Source of the DNA: CAYUVA01 sp964448115 [NCBI: uncultured bacterium]
GTDB taxonomy: Bacteria > CAYUVA01
DNA length: 46,729 nucleotides
Direction of reading: 5' to 3'
Assembly (NCBI GenBank): GCA_964448115.1
Contig: CAYUVA010000038.1
Coordinates: 1-46,729 of the forward strand
A program made the translations under genes and the position numbers. Below are positions 26,419 through 35,598 of the stretch, piece after piece. The first letter of the stretch is position 1; the number at the start of each line of letters is the position of its first letter. The notes under the pieces were generated by a model. That model saw only the letters and a program-made list of their open reading frames with translations, made no database searches and was not told where the DNA came from.

Positions 26419-28325
26419 ATTTTTTTCTCCAGGTTAAGCCTGGATATGTGGGAAATGATTTTTTTTGTTCTTTTCAGGAACTCTTGTTTTTGTTCTATTT
26501 CGTCAATGCTGGCTGAGAACCTTCTGAAGTCTGCCTCCTCAAGGGTTTCTATTATCTCTTGTGCCAGCTTTTCTGGTGCATTGTTTTCGATCAAAACCTT
26601 TTTTAGATTCTCCATTGTCATGCCGGCTGCCTCGATGTTAAGCCTATCTCCAATGTAGCCGGTCAGCGCCCGGCTGCATGCGCCATAGAAGCCATTATCT
26701 GCCTCCTTTTTCAGCATCCTTCGTGCCTCGGCAAGCCGTTTGCGAAGCACTTTGGGTGCCATTGCGCGCCGGCGATAACCCTTATCGGCTGCCAGGCGAT
26801 CTTGTCTTTTTCTTATAAGCAAGCAAATAGGGATCAAGGGAACAGGCAGCATAAGCGCAACCAGGTAAAAAATACTCTGGTAGATGTAGCCGGTTCTTTG
26901 TCTTGCCTTGTTTATCTCGGTCTTGATGTATCGAATATCCTTGCCCAGCACCTTCAATGGCTTATTATCAGCAATGGTTATCTGGGGCATAGGGGGAGTT
27001 TCAATCATTTCTCCAGGCAGGACGGTTATCGAGATAGGGTTGCTGGAGGATACCATATAACGCTCCCTTGCGGGATCGAAGTAATGCAGCTTCATCGATG
27101 GTACCTGGCATGTCCCCTCTTGCTGCGGTATGATGATATACTCAAAAGCTACTCTGCCGGAGATGCCATCCAAGCCGATGTTTATATCCTCTTTCCTCTC
27201 TGGCTCATATATCCTGAATCCTTGCAGTGCAGGCAGCTTATATTGAGGGAGATTATTCAGGTTACCCCTACCTTTGATGGATACAGTCAGGGTTATCGGC
27301 ATTCCAGCTTTTGCCTCGTTTTTATCAACCTTGACATCTATGGAATATTCCCCCACCGCCCCTTGAAAGGCAACAGGTTTACCAGCCTCAGGCAGAGGGA
27401 GGACATCGATCTTGACCGCATCGGTCATAACTCTGCGCTGTTCTGGTGGTTGGCGCCGATTTCTCTTTCCAAAGCCGAACCAGGGATCATCAAACATTGG
27501 ATCATCGAAGAACCTATCCAACAAAGAATTAAATCCACCGATGACCAGATGGAATATAGTAGGCTCGATCTCCATGCTTCCGGGCACCTGTCTGCTTAAA
27601 AGGAAGCGAAGCTCCTGCACATAGTAATTAGTGCCATTGATTGTTTTATAGTATTTCCTTTCTGGCAATTGATGTCTCGAAAAACCAGAGAATGAAGGCA
27701 TCTCTAAATTCACATCCCTCAAACCCAGGTTTCTATCAGCTACCGTATAAAACAGGATCGAGTACCTAAATGGCTCATCCTGATATACCCTATTTTTGCT
27801 CACCTTCGCCTCGGCAAAGACGGGATCGCTCCTGGATGTTCGTGCTCTTTGTTCCCCATGCAGTTTTTGCCTTGATTGCCCTTGAGGTTGCTGCCTGGCT
27901 TGTCCTACCTGATAGACCTCGATAGTTATAGGCTCGGTGCTCAGCGTCTGCCCCTTGAAGCTCGCCCTGACCGAGCCGATGGTTATCTTTCCGGTCTTCA
28001 GGGGGAACATTGCTAATTTAATAGTTTTTGACGAGGAGGCTCTTCCGTTTATGAAATTGAAGCTGGTCGAGGGATACCTGCCCACCACCTGAAAGTCGCT
28101 GAGATCCGGCAACTGAGGATCTGGCAGGGACATGCTGTCAGATGATAGCTCTATGATAAACACGAGTTGCTCATTGAGCGATAATCTGGTCTTATCCACA
28201 TAAGCCCTCAGTGTATTCTCGGCTGCGACCTCTGCCGGGTATAGCATCGATAGGCAAGCCAGCGAGGCAATGAAAATGAGGCTAGCGATGGGTGAACGCC
28301 TGCATTTGGTGATACATTTGCTCAT
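26415..28325 (-). CDS. batD: BatD family protein
   Basis: 636 residues. After a signal peptide come repeated Ig-like beta domains typical of BatD (DUF11/oxygen-tolerance family): LRAYVDKTRLSLNEQLVFII, LPDLSDFQVVGRYPSTSFNF, and FQGAVGEYSIDVKVDKNEAK with AGMPITLTVSIKGRGNLNNL. A membrane segment lies near residue 485 (IFYLVALMLPVPLIPICLLI), followed by a cytoplasmic helical tail. The family is tied genetically to oxidative or envelope stress tolerance, but its biochemistry is not established. It lies 7 bases after batC and overlaps batE. Confidence 0.88.
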   Translation of the reverse strand: MSKCITKCRRSPIASLIFIASLACLSMLYPAEVAAENTLRAYVDKTRLSLNEQLVFIIELSSDSMSLPDPQLPDLSDFQVVGRYPSTSFNFINGRASSSKTIKLAMFPLKTGKITIGSVRASFKGQTLSTEPITIEVYQVGQARQQPQGQSRQKLHGEQRARTSRSDPVFAEAKVSKNRVYQDEPFRYSILFYTVADRNLGLRDVNLEMPSFSGFSRHQLPERKYYKTINGTNYYVQELRFLLSRQVPGSMEIEPTIFHLVIGGFNSLLDRFFDDPMFDDPWFGFGKRNRRQPPEQRRVMTDAVKIDVLPLPEAGKPVAFQGAVGEYSIDVKVDKNEAKAGMPITLTVSIKGRGNLNNLPQYKLPALQGFRIYEPERKEDINIGLDGISGRVAFEYIIIPQQEGTCQVPSMKLHYFDPARERYMVSSSNPISITVLPGEMIETPPMPQITIADNKPLKVLGKDIRYIKTEINKARQRTGYIYQSIFYLVALMLPVPLIPICLLIRKRQDRLAADKGYRRRAMAPKVLRKRLAEARRMLKKEADNGFYGACSRALTGYIGDRLNIEAAGMTMENLKKVLIENNAPEKLAQEIIETLEEADFRRFSASIDEIEQKQEFLKRTKKIISHISRLNLEKKI

Positions 28326-28332
28326 CTTTTGC

Positions 28333-29151
28333 CTACCAGTCCTTTTCTACCTCGACTCTGCCCTGTTTTTGCATAAGGAGCTTTTTCAGGATCTCCTTCT
28401 CATTTTCATCTAGGTTTTGAAGCAACTGCAAGGCTTGTTGTATATCCATTTGATTTTCATCTTGTTCATCTGAGGGCTGGGCTTGTGCCACCTGTGGTTG
28501 CGGTGTAGGGGTTTGTCCACCGTTATCCGTTTGTTGCTCCGGTGGTTTTTGTTGTTTTTCTTCGCCCTGGGATGGCTTTTGTTGTTTTTGCAAGGCTTCA
28601 GCCTTTTGTTTCTCGTTGGATTGTTGTTGCTTATCCTGTTGATTACCCTTTGCTTGTTGCTGCCTGCCTTTCAGGGTTGTTTGTTTTTGTTTCTCAGCCT
28701 GCTCTTTTATCTTTTTCCTGACATACTCCAGGTTATACTTGACATCCATATCGTCCGGAGCAAGCTCCAGAGCCTTCTTGTATTGCAATATAGCTTGGTC
28801 CCATTTCCCCTGGTAAAAGTAGGCATTGCCCAGGTTGTAATATGCCTTTTGTTGCAGGCTTATATCGCTTGCCTCGGTCGCCTTGGCATATTCCTTTACA
28901 GCCTCCTCGTATTTGCGCTGTTTCATATAGACATTGCCAATATTGTAGTGGACGATAGGTGAGTCTGGTGCCTCCAGTAGTGCATCTGTATATAGCTTGA
29001 GAGCCTCCTGGTAGTCCTGTTGCTCGAAAGCCTGATTTGCGCGGTTATTCTTCTGCGCTAATGGATCCTTGAGTTGGAAGGAGCAGAATAATGGCACAAG
29101 AAAAAAGCTAAGCAGCAAGGCAATTCTATAATCGAGCCTATCATGCCTCAT
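28333..29151 (-). CDS. batC: BatC-like TPR protein
   Basis: 272 residues. A hydrophobic N-terminus (IALLLSFFLVPLFCSF) is followed by three to four TPR units (ANQAFEQQDYQEALKLYTDA, VHYNIGNVYMKQRKYEEAVK, AYYNLGNAYFYQGKWDQAIL). A low-complexity Gln/Lys-rich stretch (about 160-235) then leads to a tail ending RVEVEKDW, the characteristic end of BatC-type proteins. It overlaps the batB end by 11 bases. It is probably a periplasmic scaffold for the VWA proteins. Confidence 0.86.
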   Translation of the reverse strand: MRHDRLDYRIALLLSFFLVPLFCSFQLKDPLAQKNNRANQAFEQQDYQEALKLYTDALLEAPDSPIVHYNIGNVYMKQRKYEEAVKEYAKATEASDISLQQKAYYNLGNAYFYQGKWDQAILQYKKALELAPDDMDVKYNLEYVRKKIKEQAEKQKQTTLKGRQQQAKGNQQDKQQQSNEKQKAEALQKQQKPSQGEEKQQKPPEQQTDNGGQTPTPQPQVAQAQPSDEQDENQMDIQQALQLLQNLDENEKEILKKLLMQKQGRVEVEKDW

Positions 29152-30169
29152 ACCTTATTAAGCCTCCACTATTTTTTTTCTTATCGGTAATTATCGCCTC
29201 CATGAACAGCAACAGGATGGCAACGATAAGGAAATACTGGTATCTCTCCTCGTATTTTATCATTTTCTTGGAGCGCAGCTCCTTTTTCTCCATGGACTCT
29301 ATCTCCTTGAAGATCTTGCCAAGGTCAGAGCCTTGCGGTGAGGCGAAGTAGTAAGCACCATCGGTGAGCAGCGCGATCTTCTGGAGTGTTACATCATCCA
29401 GGGCGCTGATGATCGGTTCTTGGTTCTTATCCTTCTTGTATCCGATTTGCACGCCCTGTTCGCTATAGATCGGGATCGGCTCTCCCCGCTTGGTGCCAAT
29501 TCCAATGGTATAGATCTTGACTCCCTCCTTTGCTGCCTTTTTGGCTGCCTCTATCGGGTCTCCCTGAAGGTTTTCACCATCGGTCAAGAGGATCAACACC
29601 TTGTATTTTCGTTCCGAGCGCACGAACGAGCTGGTCGCTATCTCGATTGCTGAGGCTAAATTGGTGCCGGGCACAGGTACAATGCCGACATCTATGGTTT
29701 CCAGAAACAGCTTGGCTGCCCCATAATCCAAGGTAAGTGGACAGAGAACATAAGCCTTTCCTGCAAAAGGGATTAAGCCTATGCGATCCCCCTTAAGTCC
29801 ATCGATGAACACCTGTAGCTTGCGTTTAGCTTCCATTATTCTTGAGGGCTTTATATCTTCTGCCAGCATGCTTTTGGAGGTATCGATTGCGATGAAGATA
29901 TCCAGTCCCTTACGGTGATACTCGGTGAGCACGCTTCCCCACTGCGGGCGTGCCAGGGATAGTATTAAGCAAAATATAGCTGCTATAATGAAAAGAGCCT
30001 TAAGCACCTGTTTTCCCTTGCTGACCAATGATGTCAGTTGCCTCATCAACACGCTGTCTCCGAAGCGTGATATGGCTCTGGATTTAAGCTTGAATACGAT
30101 GAAATAAAATATACCAATCAATGGCAGGATGAGAATCAGCACCAGGTACTCGCTTTGGGCAAATCGCAT
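29141..30169 (-). CDS. batB: BatB-like VWA membrane protein
   Basis: 342 residues: two N-terminal membrane helices (LVLILILPLIGIFYFIVF, LFIIAAIFCLILSLARP), a VWA domain with MIDAS residues DTSKSML (about residue 93), T of GTNLASAIE and D of LLTDGENLQG, then a C-terminal membrane helix (YFLIVAILLLFMEAIIT). This matches BatB. It is immediately adjacent to batA with no gap. The intact metal site suggests it still binds a ligand through a divalent cation. Confidence 0.9.
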   Translation of the reverse strand: MRFAQSEYLVLILILPLIGIFYFIVFKLKSRAISRFGDSVLMRQLTSLVSKGKQVLKALFIIAAIFCLILSLARPQWGSVLTEYHRKGLDIFIAIDTSKSMLAEDIKPSRIMEAKRKLQVFIDGLKGDRIGLIPFAGKAYVLCPLTLDYGAAKLFLETIDVGIVPVPGTNLASAIEIATSSFVRSERKYKVLILLTDGENLQGDPIEAAKKAAKEGVKIYTIGIGTKRGEPIPIYSEQGVQIGYKKDKNQEPIISALDDVTLQKIALLTDGAYYFASPQGSDLGKIFKEIESMEKKELRSKKMIKYEERYQYFLIVAILLLFMEAIITDKKKNSGGLIRYEA

Positions 30170-31159
30170 CTAGGGCACCCTCCTGAAGATGGTATTTGCC
30201 ATGATGATCTCCAGGATCAAAAGGATAAAGGCTGGCAGAATGAAGAGGCTAAAACGGTCATTGTATTGGGTGTATTCCTTTACCTTTATATCGGTCTTCT
30301 CCAGCTTGTCTATGGTCTCGAAGACATTCTTTAGCGCTTGGGAATCAGTTGCCCGATAGAACTTTCCGTCGGTGATCTCAGCTATCTGCATCAGGGTCTC
30401 TTCATCGATATTAGATTCGACCATCTGGTAGGACTTGCCAAATAGTGGGTCATGGACCGGATAGGGGACGGGACCTTTTTTCCCTACCGCGATGGTATAA
30501 ATTTTCACCCCCAGCGCTTGGGCAGCTTTGGCAGCGGTAATGGGATCTATCTCCCCTGCATTGTTCACTCCATCGGTAACCAGGATGATCACCTTGCTTT
30601 TAGCCTTTGTATCCTTGAGTCTATTGAGACAGGTTGCGATGGCGCTTCCGATGGCGGTAGCATCCTTGAAGGCACCAATTTCTATCCCGGACAGTAACTC
30701 AAGCAGCACTGCATAATCGAGGGTCAGGGGACACTGTGTGAAGGCGACCTCGCCGAAGGTTACCATGCCGATATGGTCGTTAGTTCTACCCTTGATGAAC
30801 TCAGCCACTACCTCCTTGGCGGTCTGGAGCCTGTTTTTCGGTTTGAAGTCCTCGCCGAGCATGCTGCCGGATACATCAAGCGCTATCATTATCTCGATCC
30901 CCTCGGTGAGTATCTCGCTACTCTTCCAGCCCGCTTGGGGTCTCGCTAGGGCTACCACTAGTAGAACCAAAACGATCGTTCTTATCATTACCAGAGAATG
31001 GGATAATTTATGGCGCAGGGTCGGCTTCACTGCCCGAAGACGGGAGACATCGCTGTAGCGAATTGCCCCGCAGTTCCCCCTGATACGAGATAGATATGCC
31101 AAGATCACAGGGATAATCGTAATGAGAAGCAGAAGGTAATGGTAATCAAGTAACCTCAT
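30170..31159 (-). CDS. batA: BatA-like VWA membrane protein
   Basis: 329 residues with the same layout as BatB: N-terminal membrane segments, a VWA domain with DVSGSMLGEDF (about residue 90), DATAIGSAIA and LVTDGVNNAGEIDP, and a C-terminal membrane helix (FILPAFILLILEIIMANTIF). The sequence QCPLTLDYAVL is the BatA/BatB family block. The start overlaps the DUF4381-like gene by ATGA. Confidence 0.9.
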   Translation of the reverse strand: MRLLDYHYLLLLITIIPVILAYLSRIRGNCGAIRYSDVSRLRAVKPTLRHKLSHSLVMIRTIVLVLLVVALARPQAGWKSSEILTEGIEIMIALDVSGSMLGEDFKPKNRLQTAKEVVAEFIKGRTNDHIGMVTFGEVAFTQCPLTLDYAVLLELLSGIEIGAFKDATAIGSAIATCLNRLKDTKAKSKVIILVTDGVNNAGEIDPITAAKAAQALGVKIYTIAVGKKGPVPYPVHDPLFGKSYQMVESNIDEETLMQIAEITDGKFYRATDSQALKNVFETIDKLEKTDIKVKEYTQYNDRFSLFILPAFILLILEIIMANTIFRRVP

Positions 31160-32247
31160 TTGTTCATCTCCTCAAGCTCCCCATCCTTTGGTTGTTCGAC
31201 GGATGGACTTACTGTAGGATCTGGAATTTCTTGCTTTGGTCTCGATTCGTCTCCTGCATGAGAATCCTTGTGTTCACTCTCTTCTTCGAGCCTCTCGATG
31301 ACCAGGTATTTGGTCTCATCGACTATGGTCATTCCCTGGCTGAAGGTTTGTTCTATCTCATCTTGCTGGGGAATGTACTTTGCGAACTTGACCAGGTCGC
31401 AATCCGTTAGGAAACGACTGGTCATCTTGAGGTGCTCATCACGCATCCCTGATAGTGAGAGGCTTGCAATAAGCTGCTGGGTAGTACTCTCAAGGGCTGG
31501 GATAATGTAAACCCTGCCCAGGTATTCCCTTATGATTTCAGAAAGCTGTAGGTAAAACTCCTTGATCTTTCCCTGGCTCAGAAGGTCGGACTCATCGAGC
31601 TGGCGCAGTTTCCGGTAGGCGACCTCATGGGGAGGCTTTTGTTCCTCCTCAAGTAGCCTTCTAGCCCTGGCTTCCTTGTACTTCTTGATTGCGAACCAAC
31701 AAACAAGCAGCAGACAAACAACTCCAAGGGCGCCAGCGCCCAGAATGTAATATCCACTAAGATCCGGCTCGATGCTGAATGGAGGCTTCTCCGGTCTTAG
31801 TCCCTCATCCTCGCTGGGGGTTACACTCTTGCAGGTAACCTCGTGGAATAGGGTGTTGATGGTTCTAGTAGCGCCGCTTTGGTCGGTATAGATTATCTCA
31901 AGTGGCGGTATGGTGAACTCGCCGACCTCGTAGAGCGTTATCTTGGCTACATGCCGAAGCAGCATATTACCATCTTCTTGCTTGATAGGATCTCCAAGCC
32001 GTACCTGCTGTATCTCGAAACCTCCGAGATTCATACCGAAGGATATAGGTGATATCTCGATACCGGGTTGGTAGGTAACTTTTATTTCATAGGTGATAGG
32101 ATCGCCCACCGTGATCTCGGTTTTATCTATACTGCTTATAACCTCGATTGCATTTTGTCCTTGTCCCCATGCAGTTGGCGGCATAAGCAATAGAGCTACA
32201 AGTAGCACTCTCAGCAGCCAAATCTTTGCTTTTGAATTTGATCGCAT
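31156..32247 (-). CDS. BatD-like/DUF4381 membrane protein
   Basis: 363 residues: a signal peptide (LLRVLLVALLLMPPTAWGQG), a beta-sandwich (about 35-150) resembling the first BatD domain, a membrane helix at about 168-190 (YILGAGALGVVCLLLVCWFA), and a cytoplasmic helical domain (PHEVAYRKLRQLDESDLLSQ then KIKEFYLQLSEIIREYLG) of the DUF4381 type found in MoxR/bat operons. The start shares one base with the PpiC gene stop (TAATG). It is probably a structural partner of BatA/BatB. Confidence 0.82.
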   Translation of the reverse strand: MRSNSKAKIWLLRVLLVALLLMPPTAWGQGQNAIEVISSIDKTEITVGDPITYEIKVTYQPGIEISPISFGMNLGGFEIQQVRLGDPIKQEDGNMLLRHVAKITLYEVGEFTIPPLEIIYTDQSGATRTINTLFHEVTCKSVTPSEDEGLRPEKPPFSIEPDLSGYYILGAGALGVVCLLLVCWFAIKKYKEARARRLLEEEQKPPHEVAYRKLRQLDESDLLSQGKIKEFYLQLSEIIREYLGRVYIIPALESTTQQLIASLSLSGMRDEHLKMTSRFLTDCDLVKFAKYIPQQDEIEQTFSQGMTIVDETKYLVIERLEEESEHKDSHAGDESRPKQEIPDPTVSPSVEQPKDGELEEMNK

Positions 32248-33515
32248 TACTGTTGGGCTTGCTTGATCTTGTCCTCGAAGATGCGCACCTCTTGAGCCTT
32301 CATCATCCTTCGCACCAGCTCATTTTTGACCTTTTCAGCCTTTTCGTTGAACAGTTTTTGAGAGGCAACTTGCAGCGCTTGTTCCCGGGGCAATTGTTGT
32401 GATGGGATTATCGAATCCACCTTGATTATGTGATAGCCCTTTTCGGTTACGATAGGCTCGGTATATTCACCGCTGGGGGTGGAGAACACAGCCTCTGAGA
32501 TCCTCTCATTGTAACCGATACCTGGGATGGATCCGTCTTTTTCGACCTTGCCGATCTTGCCGCCATCATCCTTGGTTTTATCATCGATCGAATATTCAGT
32601 AGCCACCTCATCGAAGCTCTTGCCTGACTTCAATTCTTTGATCACCTTATCTGCCTGCGCGCTGGTGCGCACCAGGATATGGCTTATCTCTCTTCTTTCC
32701 GGGGTAATGAACTCATGCCGGTTAGCCTTGTAATAAAGCTCCACATCATCCTCGGTTATTTCGATCTTCTCGCTTAATTCTTGTTGGATGAGCTTTTGTG
32801 CCATCATCGCCTTCTTGAAGTCAAAGGTGGCGGCGATGATATCCTTATCCCTGTCCAAGCCCTTTCGTTTTGCAGTATTGTATAAAAGCTCGCTTGCGAT
32901 GTATTCATCGAGCAGCCTGCGCATGCCACCAGGCTTCTCGTACTCCTTTTGCAAGCTCTGGGGCATCTTCTGCAATTCATGTTGAAGGTCTCCCATTGTA
33001 ATCTTTCTGTCCCCGATAGTAGCCACTACCACGCCTTTTCTTTCACCCAGGTCTGGCTTGGTTTCCTCCAACGATGTCTCAGCTTCGAGCACATTTTGTG
33101 CATCTAGCGATCTTTGCAACCTCTCCAGGCACTCCACTATCCGTTGATTGATCTTTTTGCGCAGAGTATCGCCTTTTAGGAAGTGTTTTGCCATGATGTA
33201 CTGGGCAAGGGCATTTTGATAATCCTTCAGCCTATCCATGTAGATGTTGCCTACCAGGTAGTGTATGTTGCTTCGTTGCTTATCCGAGAGGTTGCTTGAT
33301 TCCATGTACTCCATGTATTGATTGATCGCCTGGGGATAAAGCTCGTTGTTATAAAGCTCGATAGCAAGCTGCCTAGCATCCTCTCCCCGCCCAGACTCGG
33401 TTACCTTCTCATCACCGTTTCGGTTATAGACAATCAGCGCACCCAACAGGATGGTGCTAAAGATGAGCACCGCTATTACACTGAAATTGCTAGATGTTTT
33501 CTGTGCACCCGACAT
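32247..33515 (-). CDS. Membrane-anchored PpiC-type peptidyl-prolyl isomerase with TPR segment
   Basis: 422 residues: an N-terminal membrane anchor (FSVIAVLIFSTILLGALIVY), TPR-like helices (about 45-120), a SurA_N-like helical segment (ATIGDRKITMGDLQHELQKM) and a parvulin domain at about 275-370 (RREISHILVRT, GKSFDEVATEYSIDDKTKDD, GIGYNERISEAVFSTPSGEY, EKGYHIIKVD). It should help fold exported proteins in the periplasm. AAGGA lies about 10 bases before the ATG. It sits within the bat operon, 35 bases after the DUF58 gene, which is not a standard bat component. Confidence 0.9.
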   Translation of the reverse strand: MSGAQKTSSNFSVIAVLIFSTILLGALIVYNRNGDEKVTESGRGEDARQLAIELYNNELYPQAINQYMEYMESSNLSDKQRSNIHYLVGNIYMDRLKDYQNALAQYIMAKHFLKGDTLRKKINQRIVECLERLQRSLDAQNVLEAETSLEETKPDLGERKGVVVATIGDRKITMGDLQHELQKMPQSLQKEYEKPGGMRRLLDEYIASELLYNTAKRKGLDRDKDIIAATFDFKKAMMAQKLIQQELSEKIEITEDDVELYYKANRHEFITPERREISHILVRTSAQADKVIKELKSGKSFDEVATEYSIDDKTKDDGGKIGKVEKDGSIPGIGYNERISEAVFSTPSGEYTEPIVTEKGYHIIKVDSIIPSQQLPREQALQVASQKLFNEKAEKVKNELVRRMMKAQEVRIFEDKIKQAQQ

Positions 33516-33550
33516 TTTTTCAATCCTTTGCTGTATTTTTTCATGATAGC

Positions 33551-34528
33551 CTATCTGAACTTGTTTGCCCTTGCCTTGAAGAACTGGACCAGTGGCGGTA
33601 TGAAGTCTTTATCTGTATAGAAGTTTATCGAATCGAGGCTTAGGCTGCGAAATAGCTTGTCCCTGTTTTGCTGGGACTCGAGGTTTATTGCTGACACTGT
33701 CTTTCTTACAGCTTCGCTTGCAGTATCGATAAGCATAGGCTCGCCGGTCTCGGCATCATATAGCATGACCAGCCCTATATTTGGCAGTTCCCGCTCCCTG
33801 GGATCCGATAGGGTTATACATATAACATCGTGCTTTTTATTTGCGATCTGGAGAGCCTTGGAGTAATCGGGGCTGAAGAAGTCGCTGATCAAGAAGACGA
33901 CCGCCCTTCGCTTCAATATTTTATTCATAAACTCTAAGGCGGCGGCGATATCGGTCTTGATCTCATCCGGCTCAATAAAAAGACGCTGTCTTATGGAGTG
34001 ATATAGTGCCTTGATTCCCCTTGGCTTCGAGTTTGCGTGGACAAGTTTCTTTCCATCCTTATCAGAGGGCTGGAATGTAAGCGCTTCGCTGATCACTCGA
34101 AGCACATGTTTCCTTCCTTTCTTTGGTGGAATGTACCTCTCGATACGGTTGGTGAAGATTATCATCCCCACCCGGTCGTTATTTTTTATGGCTGAGAAGG
34201 CGAGGACTGCGCATACCTGTGCAGCCAGGTCTTTCTTAAGCTGTTTTACGGTGCCGAAGCGTCCGGATGCGCTGGCATCGACCATCAGCATCACGGTCAG
34301 TTCTCGTTCCTCGACGAATTGCTTGACAAAGGGCTTTCCCATGCGAGCGGTTACATTCCAGTCGATGGTGCGCACCTCGTCTCCAACCTGGTACTCGCGC
34401 ACCTCGTTGAACTCGACTCCTCTCCCCTTGAAAACGGATTGGTACTGTCCCGCCATGACCTCGTTGACAACGCGATTGGTGAAGATCTCGATGCGTTGTA
34501 TCTTTTTTATTACCTCGTCAGGAAGCAT
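33551..34528 (-). CDS. DUF58 family protein (MoxR/bat operon)
   Basis: 325 residues with the DUF58 block (KGRGVEFNEVREYQVGDEVR then TIDWNVTARMGKPFVKQF) and a VWA-like fold (MLMVDASASGRFGTVKQL, RRAVVFLISDFFSPDYSKAL). DUF58 proteins normally follow a MoxR AAA+ ATPase gene and precede bat genes. Here it is the first gene of the operon, and the upstream gene is an oppositely oriented TetR regulator. The ATG has only a weak ribosome site (AGAG, close). Length is normal for the family. Confidence 0.88.
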   Translation of the reverse strand: MLPDEVIKKIQRIEIFTNRVVNEVMAGQYQSVFKGRGVEFNEVREYQVGDEVRTIDWNVTARMGKPFVKQFVEERELTVMLMVDASASGRFGTVKQLKKDLAAQVCAVLAFSAIKNNDRVGMIIFTNRIERYIPPKKGRKHVLRVISEALTFQPSDKDGKKLVHANSKPRGIKALYHSIRQRLFIEPDEIKTDIAAALEFMNKILKRRAVVFLISDFFSPDYSKALQIANKKHDVICITLSDPRERELPNIGLVMLYDAETGEPMLIDTASEAVRKTVSAINLESQQNRDKLFRSLSLDSINFYTDKDFIPPLVQFFKARANKFR

Positions 34529-34659
34529 CTCTAGTCATCGCTAAATAGATTGCTTGATCACAAATTTATTACTATTTCATCGATATTTAGTTCCAGAGAA
34601 AGAAGGCGTGAGGGTTATTGAACCACTAAGGCAGGAAGACACAATGAAGAAGTGATATG

Positions 34660-34766
34660 GTGATAAAGGAAATATGTTCCTCGCACCCTATTTACACTTT
34701 GCGTCTTTGGGGGAGGTCTGTTTCTTTGTTTAATTATCTTTGGGTGAGATTTTTTTCCTTTATCAC
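34660..34766. repeat. 107-bp element with perfect 13-bp terminal inverted repeats
   Basis: GTGATAAAGGAAA (34660-34672) and TTTCCTTTATCAC (34754-34766) are exact inverse copies. The interior includes the dispersed CTTTGCGTCTTTGG unit (34697-34710). The bases before it (34621-34649, ACCACTAAGGCAGGAAGACA...) resemble another common dispersed repeat, echoed at 46208-46229. It occupies much of the 365-base gap between the bat operon and the TetR gene. No reading frame inside it looks coding. Confidence 0.5.
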
Positions 34767-34791
34767 TGGTTTTTATATCAAATCAAAAAAC

Positions 34792-34809
34792 GGATTGACT
34801 AGTCAGTCC
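34792..34809 (+). promoter_or_regulatory. Palindromic operator of the TetR-family regulator
   Basis: GGATTGACTAGTCAGTCC is an 18-bp palindrome with a single mismatched pair, the form of TetR/AcrR-type operators. It covers the -35 box (34795-34800), so repressor binding would block RNA polymerase. Autoregulation of the downstream TetR gene and operon is inferred. Confidence 0.6.
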
Positions 34810-34823
34810 ACTTTGTGTAATAT
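34795..34823 (+). promoter_or_regulatory. Sigma70-type promoter of the TetR-SDR operon
   Basis: TTGACT (34795-34800), a 17-base spacer and TAATAT (34818-34823), with an alternative TATAAT at 34821-34826. The start near 34832 leaves about 60 bases before ATG 34894. Confidence 0.6.
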
Positions 34824-34893
34824 AATACCAAAATGGTCGTGATGCGGATCCAAGTACCGATGCAGAAAGATGTGATGGCAAGATACTGAGGGT

Positions 34894-35544
34894 ATGTCTC
34901 CAGATTTCGATATGACAGCTAGCAACAAAGAAAAATCTAATAAGCAACGAAAAAGACGAACTCGACGAAAGCTCATCGATGCAGCAGCTACCGTGTTTGT
35001 GCGCAAAGGATTCCACGATACGCAGATCGGCGATATAGTAGCTCAAGCGAATCTCGGTCAAGGCACCTTCTATCGCTATTTCAAAAATAAGCACGATATA
35101 TACGAAAATCTGCTTGATGATTTCGTTGCCCGGCTGATGGATGGCTTTTCAGAGATGTCGCTCAATCCACCTAATGACATCAATGAATACAGGGATGCAT
35201 GCATAAAAGGCTACGGGAGGTTTGCCGAAACCATAATGGAAAATCGCCAGATGGCGTTGATGCTGCTCCGTGAGACACCGGCGATCAATGAATACTTCGA
35301 GCAAAAGATGTCGCGACTCATAGGGCAGTTCGCTGGCCTTGCTCGCTTCTATCTCGATCATGCGATAAAAAGCGGTTATGTTCGCCCATGCAACTCCAGG
35401 ATAGTAGCCGAGCTGCTGGTCGGAGGGGGCTTGCGGCTTGTTGAGCAATGGTGCAAGGGGAGTTTCCAGGACATCCCAGCTCAACAGATCATCCAACAGG
35501 GAGTGGATCTAATATTCTTCGGATTCAAACCATTTGAATCTTAA
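34894..35544 (+). CDS. TetR/AcrR family transcriptional regulator
   Basis: 216 residues. The N-terminal helix-turn-helix domain is clear: RRKLIDAAATVFVRKGFHDT, QIGDIVAQANLGQGTFYRYF, KNKHDIYENLL. The C-terminal ligand/dimer domain (about 85-216) is helical, as usual; its ligand cannot be read from sequence. GAGGG precedes ATG 34894 closely; an in-frame ATG at 34912 is a possible alternative. It probably represses its own promoter through the palindrome at 34792 and thereby the following SDR and 167-residue genes, whose pairing suggests a lipid or fatty-acid-like ligand (inference). Confidence 0.9.
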   Translation: MSPDFDMTASNKEKSNKQRKRRTRRKLIDAAATVFVRKGFHDTQIGDIVAQANLGQGTFYRYFKNKHDIYENLLDDFVARLMDGFSEMSLNPPNDINEYRDACIKGYGRFAETIMENRQMALMLLRETPAINEYFEQKMSRLIGQFAGLARFYLDHAIKSGYVRPCNSRIVAELLVGGGLRLVEQWCKGSFQDIPAQQIIQQGVDLIFFGFKPFES

Positions 35545-35598
35545 GGATTGACAGGTGTTTCACTTACCATAAATCATGATAGCGAAAGGTATGAAAAG

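Noticed and set aside
28483-28962. 159-codon Leu-rich plus-strand frame opposite batC
   Set aside because: Leu/Phe richness arises from reading the Gln/Lys-rich batC stretch backwards, not from membrane segments.
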